A stretch of 64,000 nucleotides of DNA, taken from positions 1,736,001-1,800,000 of the forward strand of contig NZ_LT629750.1 of the NCBI RefSeq assembly GCF_900105125.1, in the 5' to 3' direction. Below the pieces are notes generated by a model. The model saw only the letters and a list, made by a program, of their open reading frames with translations, was not told where the DNA came from and searched no databases. Positions 55,198 through 63,493 of the stretch are shown here, piece after piece. Every line of letters begins with the position of its first letter. The stretch's first letter is position 1. This DNA comes from Bradyrhizobium canariense. GTDB lineage: Bacteria > Pseudomonadota > Alphaproteobacteria > Rhizobiales > Xanthobacteraceae. A program made the translations under genes and the position numbers.

Positions 55198-55569
55198 TCA
55201 AATTTCCCCCATCAGCCGCCGCCGCGAATCCCCTCGCGCGTGGCTAATTTTTTGTTAACCGGCAGGTTCTCCTAAGACGCCCTAAAATCCGCCTCGGGCT
55301 GCCGCCTCCGGCCCGGAATATGCCGTCAACGGCTTGGTTTACGCAAGGTCGAAAGCTCGGCCTCCGGCCAAGCCAGCACAGGCATGGCTTCGCCATTAGT
55401 CGAATTACCCGAGGGCACCATCAACGATTTTGCCGGAACTTTTGGCAGCGCGCTCCAGCCGGGCGCAAAGCATTCATTAACGGTGTTTTCACGCAATTGG
55501 ATCTTTTTTATCGAAAATTTGCCGCTAAGGCCGATGGTTTGGCATTTGCGGCGAAAACGGATTGCAGCC
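55198..55569. other. Divergent region between livG and the PAS genes
   Basis: About 372 bases. The frame of the first PAS gene stays open back to an ATG at 55384, but the extra 62 residues do not match its paralogue, so I treat this part as leader and promoter region. An AT-rich stretch (TTTTTTGTTAACC at about 55247) could belong to the livG promoter. No other gene is supported. Confidence 0.4.
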
Positions 55570-56172
55570 TTGGATTTTCAGAGCGCGAACCCAACGATCG
55601 TCAAATCGATCAAGCAGCGAGATCTGCTCAACACCTGGTTGCGGCTATATGCCCGCGACCGGAAGATACCGCGCATCGAAGAGTATCAGCCCTCGCGGCT
55701 CGCCGATGAACTTCCGGACATGGTCTATTATACCGTCGACACCACCCAAGAGCTTCCGCGTTTGACGATCGAGAGCGACGGCACGCGCATGTCGAGCGCC
55801 TACGGCAACACCGGAAAGGGCCGATATCTCGACGAGTATCTGGGTGCCAGACTTATGCCCATCGTGATGCCGGTCTATTATGAATGTGTGAAGCGCGCAC
55901 TTCCCGTCTATACCATCGCCAATATCGATGACATCTACGGGCGAATCGTAGCATACGAACGCCTGCTGCTGCCATTCTCCGATAGCGGCGACGTCACCCA
56001 TATCATCGCCTCACTGAAAACCATCAGCGAAGATGGCAGTTTCGAAATCAAGAATTTGATGCGGGGGAGCGACACGTTGCCGACACCCATACTTCGCTCT
56101 GTTATCGATCGCGACCTGTTCCACCGCGCGCCCGGACGGATTCCCGCCGCCGACGTGATCGAATTCGACTAG
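55570..56172 (+). CDS. Stand-alone PAS domain protein (PAS_5-like), copy 1
   Basis: About 200 residues if translation starts at TTG 55570, where the sequence LDFQSANPTIVKSIKQRDLL aligns with the start of the next gene (MEFESANPSVVRSIKQRVLL). ATG 55384 or ATG 55534 are alternative starts. The protein is one PAS-type domain with the features WLRLYARDRKIPRIEEYQP, YLDEYLG and YERLLLPFSDSG. PAS_5 proteins in alphaproteobacteria include regulators such as Caulobacter MopJ, but the role here is unknown. It forms a tandem pair with the following gene. Confidence 0.72.
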   Translation: MDFQSANPTIVKSIKQRDLLNTWLRLYARDRKIPRIEEYQPSRLADELPDMVYYTVDTTQELPRLTIESDGTRMSSAYGNTGKGRYLDEYLGARLMPIVMPVYYECVKRALPVYTIANIDDIYGRIVAYERLLLPFSDSGDVTHIIASLKTISEDGSFEIKNLMRGSDTLPTPILRSVIDRDLFHRAPGRIPAADVIEFD

Positions 56173-56177
56173 CTCGA

Positions 56178-56795
56178 ATGGAATTCGAGAGCGCCAATCC
56201 TTCGGTGGTCCGATCCATCAAGCAACGTGTTCTCTTGAACGCGTGGCTGCGCGCATCTCGCCATCCGCGGTCCCTGCCCGTCATCTCCGATTTCCAGCCG
56301 GACGACATTGCGGGCGAGTTGGCCGATATGATGGGTTATCGCGTCGAGGGCAAAGGAGACAGTGCCCGTTTCCTGATCACGCTGGAGGGCGAGACACTGG
56401 CTGCCGCCTACGGAAACGACAACCCCGAGCAGCGGACCAATCGCTATCTCGATGATGCGATCGGACCGGACCGGTATGCACGTGTAATCCCCTGTTATCG
56501 GACCTTGCTGTCGCGAAAGCGCCCGACTTACACGATCTCGATCGTGCAGGATGCGGACGGCAAGGATGTCTCCTATGAGCGGCTGCTGTTGCCGTTTGGA
56601 AGCACTGGGCATGTCGAGCAGATCGTCGGCTCCTACAAGGCGATCAGCATCGAGGGTGGCTTCAAGATCAACAACCTGATGGGCGTCAGGTCAAAGGCTG
56701 TGCCGGTCAGCGTGGTGCGCGCCGTCATCGACATCGATGTCGTCCACGGCCCAGGTAGACGGGGCGCACCAGACGACGTCATCGAGCTGAACTAG
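56178..56795 (+). CDS. Stand-alone PAS domain protein (PAS_5-like), copy 2
   Basis: 205 residues, five bases after copy 1. It shares the opening FESANPSVVRSIKQR, the pattern YLDDAIGPDRYARVIPCY, the YERLLLPFGSTGHVEQIVGS segment and the C-terminal VIDIDVVH..DDVIELN with it. The two are therefore tandem paralogues of roughly 35-45% identity by eye. No output domain is present, so both probably act by protein-protein contact. Convergent with the ArsC-like gene. Confidence 0.8.
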   Translation: MEFESANPSVVRSIKQRVLLNAWLRASRHPRSLPVISDFQPDDIAGELADMMGYRVEGKGDSARFLITLEGETLAAAYGNDNPEQRTNRYLDDAIGPDRYARVIPCYRTLLSRKRPTYTISIVQDADGKDVSYERLLLPFGSTGHVEQIVGSYKAISIEGGFKINNLMGVRSKAVPVSVVRAVIDIDVVHGPGRRGAPDDVIELN

Positions 56796-57163
56796 GCTTT
56801 CCTCGATCTTGCCGACGGCGCCACTTCCTTGGCGTAGATTTCCGGCTTGAATCCAACGACCCGTTTGCCGCCGAGATCAAGCACCGGCCGCTTGATCATG
56901 GAAGGCTGCGCCAACATCAGCGCGAGCGCTTTCCGCTCGTTCAGACCTTCCTTGTCGGCGTCGGGTAATTTGCGAAACGTGGTGCCCGCACGGTTGAGAA
57001 GGGTCTCCCAGCCGAGTTCGTCGCTCCACTGCTTGAGCTTGTCCTTCGCGATCCCTTCGGTCTTGTAGTCATGGAAGTCGTAAGCCACGCCATGGCTGTC
57101 GAGCCAGGCGCGGGCCTTCTTCATGGTGTCGCAGTTCTTGATGCCATAGATGGTAGCGGGCAA
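56792..57163 (-). CDS. Spx/ArsC-family reductase (YffB-like)
   Basis: 123 residues from TTG 57163, with a perfect GGGAGGAC Shine-Dalgarno sequence six bases upstream. The longer frame to 57238 has no such support. The sequence PATIYGIKNCDTMKKA has a single N-terminal cysteine (C11) as in YffB, and the thioredoxin-like ending PSMIKRPVLDLGGKRVVGFK. Likely a glutathione-dependent thiol reductase rather than a true arsenate reductase. It overlaps the end of the PAS gene by four bases on the opposite strand. Confidence 0.87.
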   Translation of the reverse strand: MPATIYGIKNCDTMKKARAWLDSHGVAYDFHDYKTEGIAKDKLKQWSDELGWETLLNRAGTTFRKLPDADKEGLNERKALALMLAQPSMIKRPVLDLGGKRVVGFKPEIYAKEVAPSARSRKA

Positions 57164-57275
57164 GTTCGTCCTCCCTGACCTGTCCCGCCATGTATCATTG
57201 CAGCGCAGCCCCAGCGCAAGGCGAACGTGACCATTCATCCTGTGGATAGGCGTGAATTCGTCCGCAGCCGCGCCA

Positions 57276-57541
57276 GACCAGGTTAATCGTGACGTCGATG
57301 TTGCCGCAGACAGCTTTGGAATAAGGACATGTCTGGTGCGCCTCGTCCGTCAGGGCTTTGGCGACGTCGCGCTCCACACCGGGCAGGCTGACTTGAGGCG
57401 GGCTTGAAGAAAGTAAGCCCCGCCCGTCATGCACAAATCGACTTCGGCATCGATCGCGAGGTCAGCCGGCAGCGTGATTTTCCTTTTGCGGGCCGCAATG
57501 CCCGTCGCCCCTTCAAAGCAGGTCGACCAGCCGGCGGCGTT
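57276..57541 (-). pseudogene. Decayed organic hydroperoxide resistance (Ohr/OsmC) gene
   Basis: Two leftward frames carry consecutive Ohr segments. One (57541 to about 57393) reads NAAGWSTCFEGA, KITLPADLAIDAEVDLC and YFLQARL. The other (about 57395 to 57276) reads VSLPGVERDVAKAL, DEAHQTCPYSKA and GNIDVTINLV. Joining them needs one inserted base near 57391, where CTC-AAN-GTC-AGC is expected. The N-terminal ~50 residues are missing and the natural stop after INLV is lost. Both catalytic cysteines (CFEGA, CPYS) are still visible, but a working enzyme is unlikely. Confidence 0.75.
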
Positions 57542-57615
57542 CTTGCAGTGACTCTTGATCAGTGAATCTTGCGAGCTGCTCATGTCAGTCCCGCAAGATA
57601 CTCTACTCACGCCGA

Positions 57616-58659
57616 TCAACTTTCGGCGACGTCGACAACTGCTTCGGCAAAGGCCTGCGGCGCTTCCTGCGGCAGATTGTGCCCAATGCCGCCCTTGATG
57701 TTCCGGTGCGAATATCTGCCCGAGAATTTCTTGGCGTAGGAACTGGGCTCCGGATGTGGCGCGCCATTGGCATCACCTTCCATGGTAATCGTTGGCACCG
57801 TGATCACAGGCGCTTCGGCAAGCCGCTTTTCCAGGTCGTCATATTTCGACTCGCCCTCAGCGAGGTCGAGCCGCCAGCGGTAATTGTGGATCACGATGGC
57901 GACCTGATCCGGATTGTCGAAGGCCTTCGCGCTACGATCGAAGGTCGCCTCATCAAAATCCCACTTCGGTGACGCGATCTGCCAGATGAGCTTGGAAAAA
58001 TCGTGCCGGTATTTGTCGTAACCAACGCGGCCGCGTTCTGTGGCAAAATAATACTGGTACCACCATTGCAGTTCCGCCTTCGGCGGCAATGGCGCTTTGC
58101 CGCCTTCCTGGCTGCCGATCAGGTAACCGCTCACGGAGACCAGGGCCTTGCAGCGCTCCGGCCACAGCGCCGCGATGATACAGGCCGTCCGCGCGCCCCA
58201 GTCGAACCCGGCGATGGTCGCCTTCTCGATCTTGAGCGCGTCCATCAAAGCGATGATATCGATTGCGACGACCGACTGCTGGCCATTCCGGACCGTTTCA
58301 TTCGAAAGAAAGCGCGTCGTACCATAGCCGCGCAGATACGGGACGATGACCCGGTAGCCGACCTGCGCCAGCAGCGGAGTTACATCGACAAAACTGTGAA
58401 TGTCGTAGGGCCAGCCGTGCAGCAAGATGACCGCAGGACCGTCGGCAGGACCGGCTTCTGCGTAACCGACATTCAGAAGGCCGGCGTCGATCTGCTTCAG
58501 TGACGCGAATGACGTATTCGTGCCCGGCTTGATCGCCGCCAGTTGCGCCGGTTTTGTCTTGGCGTTCGCAGACCCGATGATGCCGAACTGGGCGGCAGCA
58601 ATGGTCCCGGCCGCAACACCGAAAAAGCGGCGGCGGTGATGGTTGATTTCCTGGGACAT
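57616..58659 (-). CDS. Exported alpha/beta hydrolase, epoxide hydrolase/haloalkane dehalogenase type
   Basis: 347 residues from ATG 58659 (GAGGAGAT upstream). The N-terminus has a twin-arginine signal (HHRRRFFGVAAG). The oxyanion motif HGWP is at 81-84, the nucleophile is D153 in AGFDWGARTA, and the catalytic histidine is H327 (IGHNLP). An aspartate nucleophile fits epoxide hydrolases and dehalogenases. It would act in the periplasm. It is divergent from a wHTH-TPR regulator gene. Confidence 0.88.
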   Translation of the reverse strand: MSQEINHHRRRFFGVAAGTIAAAQFGIIGSANAKTKPAQLAAIKPGTNTSFASLKQIDAGLLNVGYAEAGPADGPAVILLHGWPYDIHSFVDVTPLLAQVGYRVIVPYLRGYGTTRFLSNETVRNGQQSVVAIDIIALMDALKIEKATIAGFDWGARTACIIAALWPERCKALVSVSGYLIGSQEGGKAPLPPKAELQWWYQYYFATERGRVGYDKYRHDFSKLIWQIASPKWDFDEATFDRSAKAFDNPDQVAIVIHNYRWRLDLAEGESKYDDLEKRLAEAPVITVPTITMEGDANGAPHPEPSSYAKKFSGRYSHRNIKGGIGHNLPQEAPQAFAEAVVDVAES

Positions 58660-58832
58660 TTCGATCTCCTCTGTTCGAAAATGGCTTGGAAGTCCGCCCC
58701 ACCAGACACAAAGTCTATCGGGGTGCTCGAACTTCCGTAAGCAGGCCGGTGCTGGCACTGGGATGGGGGTGATGGTGCCCGAGCGCCGGGACGCGCGCTT
58801 CAAGATGGGATGGATTTATCCTTCAGACCGCC

Positions 58833-60467
58833 ATGATTTTTGCGGTAGAGGGTGTGCTAGGCTGGGGAACTCAGTTGGCACGGCCAGCGGGGCCCATCTT
58901 GCTCTACCATTTCAACGATTTCGCCCTTGATACCGACCGCCGCGAGTTACGCCGCGGTAACGTTCTTGTTGCGGTCGAACCACAGGTCTTCGATCTCCTG
59001 GAATTCCTCATCCGGGCGCGCGAGCGCGTGGTGAGCCGGGACGATCTTTTTGCCGCCGTCTGGCAGGGACGCATCGTCTCGGAGGCGACGCTCAGCAGCC
59101 GCGTAAACTCGGCGCGCGCCGCGATCGGCGACAACGGCGAAGAGCAACTCCTGATCCGAACCTTTCCGCGCAAAGGTTTCCGTTTCGTCGGCGAGGTCCG
59201 GGAAGAATCTCCTCCTTCGTCGGGACCGATGATGGAAGCAGTGCTGGAAAGCGTGAAGCCGCGCATGGCCGACCCGGAGGGGCCGTCGATCGCGGTCCTT
59301 GCTTTCACCAACATGAGCGGAGATCCGGAGCAGGACTATTTTGCCGACGGGATGGCCGAAGATATCATTACAGCGCTATCGCGCTGCAGCGGACTGTTCG
59401 TCATCGCCCGAAACTCCTCCTTCACCTACAAGGGCCAGGCGGTCGATATCCGCCGCGTCGGGCGCGAGCTTGGGGTGAACTATGTACTGGAAGGCAGTGT
59501 CCGTCGCGGCGGTGAACGGCTGCGGATCAGCGGCCAGCTGATCGATGCGATATCCGGCGTGCACCTTTGGGCCGACCGGTTCGACGGTGATCTGACCGAT
59601 GTCTTCGAACTCCAGGATCGGATCACGGAGAGCGTCGTGGCTGCGATCGAGCCGACGTTGCAGTATGCCGAGGTCGAGCGGCGCAAGCACAGCCGGCCGA
59701 ACAAGCTCGACGCCTACGACCTGCTGCTGCGCGCCTATCGACTGGAATACGAATTCACGATCGAAAGCATGACCACCGCGCTGGATTACCTGGACCAGGC
59801 GCTGACGATCGATCCGACCTACGCTCCGGCGATGGCAACGGCGGCTTATTACCACGCCCTGCGCCATTTCCAGGGATGGCCGCAGGACGATACGCAACGC
59901 ACCAAGGGCGTGAAGCTCGCCTGGCGCGCGGTCGAGTTGGCACCGAATGACGCGCAGGTTCTGTGGATGGCGGCGTTCGCGATCTGGAACATGTCGGAGC
60001 AGAGAGAGTCGGCGCGCGAACTCTTTAACCGCTCCCTGATGACCAATCCGAACTGCGCCATGGCGCTGACCTTGGGCGGCTGGATCGAAACCATGCGCGG
60101 CAATCAGGCCACAGGCCGCCGGATGATCGAGCGTGCGCTAAGGCTCAGCCCCCGCGAACCGCGCGGCTGGTTCATGTCGGGAGCCATGGCCATCGCCGCG
60201 ATCATCGATCAGAACTATCCCGAGGCCGTCAGCTGGGCGGAAAAAGCGCTGGTCCAGAATCGGCGTTTCGCAGTGGCGCTTCGCGCGCTGGCGGTTGCTC
60301 TCGTCCAAACCGGGCAGCGTGATCGAGCCGAACAGGTCGTGCAGGAATTACTGAAGATCGAGCCCGAGCTGACGATCTCGGGGTTTCTCACGCGAATTCC
60401 AGTGCCGCTGGAAACCATGGCAAGGACCTATGCCGAGGCGCTGAGATCTGCCGGATTGCCCGAGTGA
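58833..60467 (+). CDS. Winged-helix regulator with TolB-like and TPR regions (CadC/HilA-like)
   Basis: 544 residues. After about 22 leader residues comes an OmpR/CadC-type winged-helix domain (FALDTDRRELRRG, then VEPQVFDLLEFLI, VSRDDLFAAVW, FPRKGFRFVGEV; about 27-125). A TolB-N-like segment follows (SIAVLAFTNMSGDPEQDYFADGM, about 150-270), then TPR repeats to the end. There is no receiver domain and no membrane helix. Such proteins are often mislabelled adenylate cyclases; no cyclase domain is present here. It starts 174 bases from the divergent hydrolase gene and is its natural candidate regulator. Met at 59229 is too late; 58833 or a nearby start is likely. Confidence 0.83.
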   Translation: MIFAVEGVLGWGTQLARPAGPILLYHFNDFALDTDRRELRRGNVLVAVEPQVFDLLEFLIRARERVVSRDDLFAAVWQGRIVSEATLSSRVNSARAAIGDNGEEQLLIRTFPRKGFRFVGEVREESPPSSGPMMEAVLESVKPRMADPEGPSIAVLAFTNMSGDPEQDYFADGMAEDIITALSRCSGLFVIARNSSFTYKGQAVDIRRVGRELGVNYVLEGSVRRGGERLRISGQLIDAISGVHLWADRFDGDLTDVFELQDRITESVVAAIEPTLQYAEVERRKHSRPNKLDAYDLLLRAYRLEYEFTIESMTTALDYLDQALTIDPTYAPAMATAAYYHALRHFQGWPQDDTQRTKGVKLAWRAVELAPNDAQVLWMAAFAIWNMSEQRESARELFNRSLMTNPNCAMALTLGGWIETMRGNQATGRRMIERALRLSPREPRGWFMSGAMAIAAIIDQNYPEAVSWAEKALVQNRRFAVALRALAVALVQTGQRDRAEQVVQELLKIEPELTISGFLTRIPVPLETMARTYAEALRSAGLPE

Positions 60468-60637
60468 TTTGGCGCGCTCAGTCACCGCCGCTTTGGACTC
60501 TCCAACTCTCGCTGCAACGCATTAACAGCAGCCGTGCCACATGAATCTATTTGTGTTGAACCAGCGCCGAACCGGAATGGCGCTGTCAGGCCGCGCATTG
60601 TAGGGTTTCGAAAGGCTTGCTTGCATCGGGGGCGACA

Positions 60638-60796
60638 ATGGAATTCACCGCACTATTTCTAGCCATCATCGTGGTGATGCTGGTGGCCTGGCGCGGCCCG
60701 CGATCGCTCGCACTGACCCTGTTCGCGGCTGTCCTGCTCGTCTCCGTCGCAACCTATCTGCACCATGCGACCGACACGCTGAAGCTGTCGTTCTGA
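60638..60796 (+). CDS. DUF5993 family small membrane protein (52 aa)
   Basis: 52 residues, preceded by GGGGGCGACA. Two hydrophobic helices (FTALFLAIIVVMLVAW and ALTLFAAVLLVSVATYL) are joined by RGPRSL, and the C-terminus reads HHATDTLKLSF. The size and the HHATD..KLSF ending are the mark of DUF5993, a family I know as found beside dsbB-like genes, and the next gene is indeed one. Its role is unknown; it may be an accessory to the quinone-linked DsbB. Confidence 0.82.
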   Translation: MEFTALFLAIIVVMLVAWRGPRSLALTLFAAVLLVSVATYLHHATDTLKLSF

Positions 60797-60805
60797 GGTG
60801 CATGC

Positions 60806-61363
60806 ATGACCCGCGCGCTCGCCGTCACCCTCAATGCGCTCGGCCTCTACGCTGTGGCGCTGGTCCTCACCGCGGCGTTTGCGGCGCAACTGCTGCTGCA
60901 TGAACTGCCCTGCCCGCTGTGCCTGCTTCAGCGCATCCAGTTCGCGATGCTGGCGATCGGCCCGATCTTGAATGTCCGCTGGGGGCCACGCCCCAGCCAC
61001 TATGCGCTGTCGCTGTTGGCCGCCGTCGTCGGGATGGCTTTTTCGACGCGCCAGATCCTGCTGCACATCATGCCGGGAGACGCAGGCTTCGGCACCGCAT
61101 TGCTCGGCTACCATTATTACACCCTGGCCTTGATCGGCTTCGCCGCGGCCATCGTCCTGCTTGCGATCGTGCTGCTGTTCGACCGCCAGTTCGAACAGGA
61201 TGCCACGGCAGAATTTGTTGCACCCGGCGCGTTCGCGACGGCGGCGGTGTGGCTGGTGATCGGTCTGACCGCGCTGAACGTCGTCTCGACGCTGCTGGAA
61301 TGCGGCCTCGGCGCCTGCGCGGAGGATCCGGTGGTGTATGAGTTACTGAGACACGCCTTTTGA
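60806..61363 (+). CDS. Disulfide bond formation protein B family, variant topology
   Basis: 185 residues, nine bases after DUF5993. The redox pair C36-PL-C39 sits after helix 1 (LPCPLCLLQR), as in DsbB. The other two cysteines are C166 and C171 (ECGLGAC), near the C-terminus and beyond what look like helices 4 and 5. In E. coli DsbB the second pair is in the loop between helices 3 and 4. With an extra helix, C166/C171 would still face the periplasm. It probably reoxidises a DsbA-like partner and passes electrons to quinone. Confidence 0.86.
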   Translation: MTRALAVTLNALGLYAVALVLTAAFAAQLLLHELPCPLCLLQRIQFAMLAIGPILNVRWGPRPSHYALSLLAAVVGMAFSTRQILLHIMPGDAGFGTALLGYHYYTLALIGFAAAIVLLAIVLLFDRQFEQDATAEFVAPGAFATAAVWLVIGLTALNVVSTLLECGLGACAEDPVVYELLRHAF

Positions 61364-61369
61364 TCGGGA

Positions 61370-61951
61370 TCAGGCCTGCAGCGGCCACCGCGCCAACTCG
61401 ATATATCGACTTTGACCAACCAGGCTATCCACGAGAACGAAATCGTAAACTTCCATTCCGATAGGCTTTATAGGCCGCGCCGCTACCATTCGGCTGTCGT
61501 AAAGCAACGTCATGTGCGGCGTGAAACGTGACCTTGGGTATCGTCCCATCCTGGCTCGTTTCATCGCCTTGCCAAGCACGTCATGAAGCGCGAAGAGCCG
61601 CGCAAGATCGTATCCCGGAAGGAAAACAAAAGGCCGCTTCGCGCGGTTGTTATCGAAGCTCACGACGCTATCAAATATTAGCGAAAATCTCGACGCCGAG
61701 ACCATCGATCCGGCTTCGTATGCTTTTTCGATAATGAAGTTGGGCAGGCAATCAAATCCACCAATGGCGTGAAGCGAGACATGAAGCCGTTCGGGAGCGA
61801 TCAGGCGACCATCTAACCCAAATCCATGTCGCAAATCGTCGGCGGCCTTCGTGATTATCGTGGCCGAATCCGTTGGCGCGAGTAGGCCGAAAAACAGACT
61901 GTGCCGTGGCGGTTTGGGCTCAAATCCCGAAAACCAAAGCTGTTCATGCAT
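61370..61951 (-). CDS. 2'-5' RNA ligase / cyclic phosphodiesterase-like protein
   Basis: 193 residues from ATG 61951 (AAGGAACA upstream). The two HxT/S motifs of the 2H phosphoesterase superfamily are H57-VSL and H146-MTL. Cytosolic. The family ligates or opens 2'-5' linked or 2',3'-cyclic phosphate RNA ends in vitro; its biological role in bacteria is poorly understood. Convergent with the dsbB-like gene. Confidence 0.88.
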   Translation of the reverse strand: MHEQLWFSGFEPKPPRHSLFFGLLAPTDSATIITKAADDLRHGFGLDGRLIAPERLHVSLHAIGGFDCLPNFIIEKAYEAGSMVSASRFSLIFDSVVSFDNNRAKRPFVFLPGYDLARLFALHDVLGKAMKRARMGRYPRSRFTPHMTLLYDSRMVAARPIKPIGMEVYDFVLVDSLVGQSRYIELARWPLQA

Positions 61952-62043
61952 TTTTCGTGTTCCTTTACCGCTAAAGAACATATCATGAACAAGAGCGCGT
62001 CAATGCAAAATCCCGGTTTTTCTTGATCACTAAATCTATCCGG

Positions 62044-62069
62044 GATATACATTTTTGTTTCTGTATATC
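62044..62069. promoter_or_regulatory. Inverted repeat upstream of the toxin-antitoxin pair
   Basis: GATATAC (62044-62050) and GTATATC (62063-62069) form a dyad with 12 bases between, 22 bases before the antitoxin start. It overlaps an AT-rich, promoter-like stretch. This fits an operator for AbrB-type autoregulation by the antitoxin. Confidence 0.5.
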
Positions 62070-62091
62070 TATCGTTTTCTTGGAGAGCAAC

Positions 62092-62322
62092 ATGCAGGTC
62101 GCCAAATGGGGCAATAGTCTCGCCATCCGCCTTCCCGCCGCTGTGGTCGCCGCGCTGGGCCTCAAGGAGGGCGATGAGATCGAAATCCATGTCGCCGACG
62201 AACGGGAACTCGCTGTCGCGCGAAAACCTGGCCGTTCGGAATTACTGAATCGGCTTCGTGCCTTCCGGGGACGTCTTCCTTCCGATTTCAAGTTCGACCG
62301 GGACGATGCGAATGCCCGGTAG
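62092..62322 (+). CDS. AbrB/MazE-type antitoxin
   Basis: 76 residues from ATG 62092 (TTGGAGAG upstream). It has the swapped-hairpin DNA-binding signature MQVAKWGNSLAIRLPAAVV then LGLKEGDEIEI. The charged C-terminal part should bind the PIN toxin. It overlaps the toxin gene by 11 bases. Confidence 0.92.
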   Translation: MQVAKWGNSLAIRLPAAVVAALGLKEGDEIEIHVADERELAVARKPGRSELLNRLRAFRGRLPSDFKFDRDDANAR

Positions 62323-62719
62323 TTTCTTCGATACCAATATTCTCATCTACATCGCATCCAGCGACCCGATAAAGGCCGACCACGCGGAGGCGATTATTGG
62401 TAACGGCGGTGCGATCAGCGTGCAGGTTCTCAACGAGTTGGCCAATGTCGCTCGCCGAAAAATGCGGATGTCGTGGCAGGACACTCATGCTTTTCTGTCG
62501 CTGTTACGTGGCCTGTTAGTTGTCCATCCCGTCGCCGTCGAAACACACGACACGGGATTGGCGCTGGCCGAGCGCTACAATCTCTCGATCTACGATGCGA
62601 TGATCGCCGCCTCGGCGCTTCATGCCGACTGCGACACGCTCTGGTCGGAGGATATGCAGCACGGGATGGTACTCGACGGCCGCCTACGCATCGTCAGTCC
62701 GTTTAGCACGACGCGTTGA
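62312..62719 (+). CDS. PIN-domain toxin, VapC type
   Basis: 135 residues from ATG 62312 (ATG 62306 would add two). The four acidic PIN residues are D7 (FFDTNIL), E42 (LNELANV), D95 (IYDAMIA) and D114 (WSEDMQHG). VapC toxins cleave specific tRNA or rRNA sites. The start overlaps the antitoxin stop, so translation is coupled. Confidence 0.92.
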   Translation: MPGSFFDTNILIYIASSDPIKADHAEAIIGNGGAISVQVLNELANVARRKMRMSWQDTHAFLSLLRGLLVVHPVAVETHDTGLALAERYNLSIYDAMIAASALHADCDTLWSEDMQHGMVLDGRLRIVSPFSTTR

Positions 62720-62776
62720 TGCCATCGGTCGGTGTCACCGCACGCGATCGAATGCGGAACAGGCAGCAACGGCCGC

Positions 62777-63493
62777 TCACGGTCGCTTCGGAATCTCCAA
62801 CCCGCGCTGTACCGCAGGCCGTGCAAGTCCGCGCTCCAGCCAGGCCGGGACGTGCTTCAAACTGTCGAACGCGACAAGTTCACGTGCGCCGTAGAAGCCA
62901 ATGAGGTTGCGCACCCAGCCGAGCAGAGAGATATCGGCAATCGTGTATTCGTCATCCATCATCCAGTGCCGTCCATCAAGATGACCTTCAAGCACGCCGA
63001 GCAGGCGCTTCGATTCCGCGACATAGCGCTCGAGCGGACGTTTGTCCGCAATCTCCCGGCCGGCAAATTTGTGGAAGTAACCGACCTGGCCGAACATCGG
63101 CCCGACCCCGCCCATCTGAAAATGCACCCACTGAATGGTCTGGTATCGGCGCGCAGCGTCGGTCGGTAGAAGGTTTCCGGTTTTCTCGGCGAGATATTGC
63201 AGGATCGCACCGGACTCGAACAGGCCGAGCGGTGCGCCGCTTGGTCCGTTCGGATCGATGATGGCCGGGATCTTGCCGTTCGGATTGAGTGACAAAAATT
63301 CCGGCGTCTTCTGATCATCCTTGTTGAAGTCGACGAGATGCACCTCATACGACAGCCCGATCTCTTCCAGCATGATCGAAACCTTGACGCCGTTCGGCGT
63401 CGGCAACGAATACAATTGCAGCCGATCAGGATGTTTTGCCGGCCAACGCCCGGTGATCGGAAAACTGGACAGATCTGACGGAACAGGTGTCAT
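62777..63493 (-). CDS. Glutathione S-transferase, nu-class-like (YfcG/YghU)
   Basis: 238 residues. The N-terminal thioredoxin fold has LYSLPTPNGVKVSIMLEEIG, where the TPNG motif (about 32-35) marks nu-class enzymes that act as disulfide-bond reductases with two bound glutathiones. The C-terminal all-helical domain has the usual HWMMDDEYTIADI. It is divergent from a LysR regulator gene, which may control it. Confidence 0.9.
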   Translation of the reverse strand: MTPVPSDLSSFPITGRWPAKHPDRLQLYSLPTPNGVKVSIMLEEIGLSYEVHLVDFNKDDQKTPEFLSLNPNGKIPAIIDPNGPSGAPLGLFESGAILQYLAEKTGNLLPTDAARRYQTIQWVHFQMGGVGPMFGQVGYFHKFAGREIADKRPLERYVAESKRLLGVLEGHLDGRHWMMDDEYTIADISLLGWVRNLIGFYGARELVAFDSLKHVPAWLERGLARPAVQRGLEIPKRP

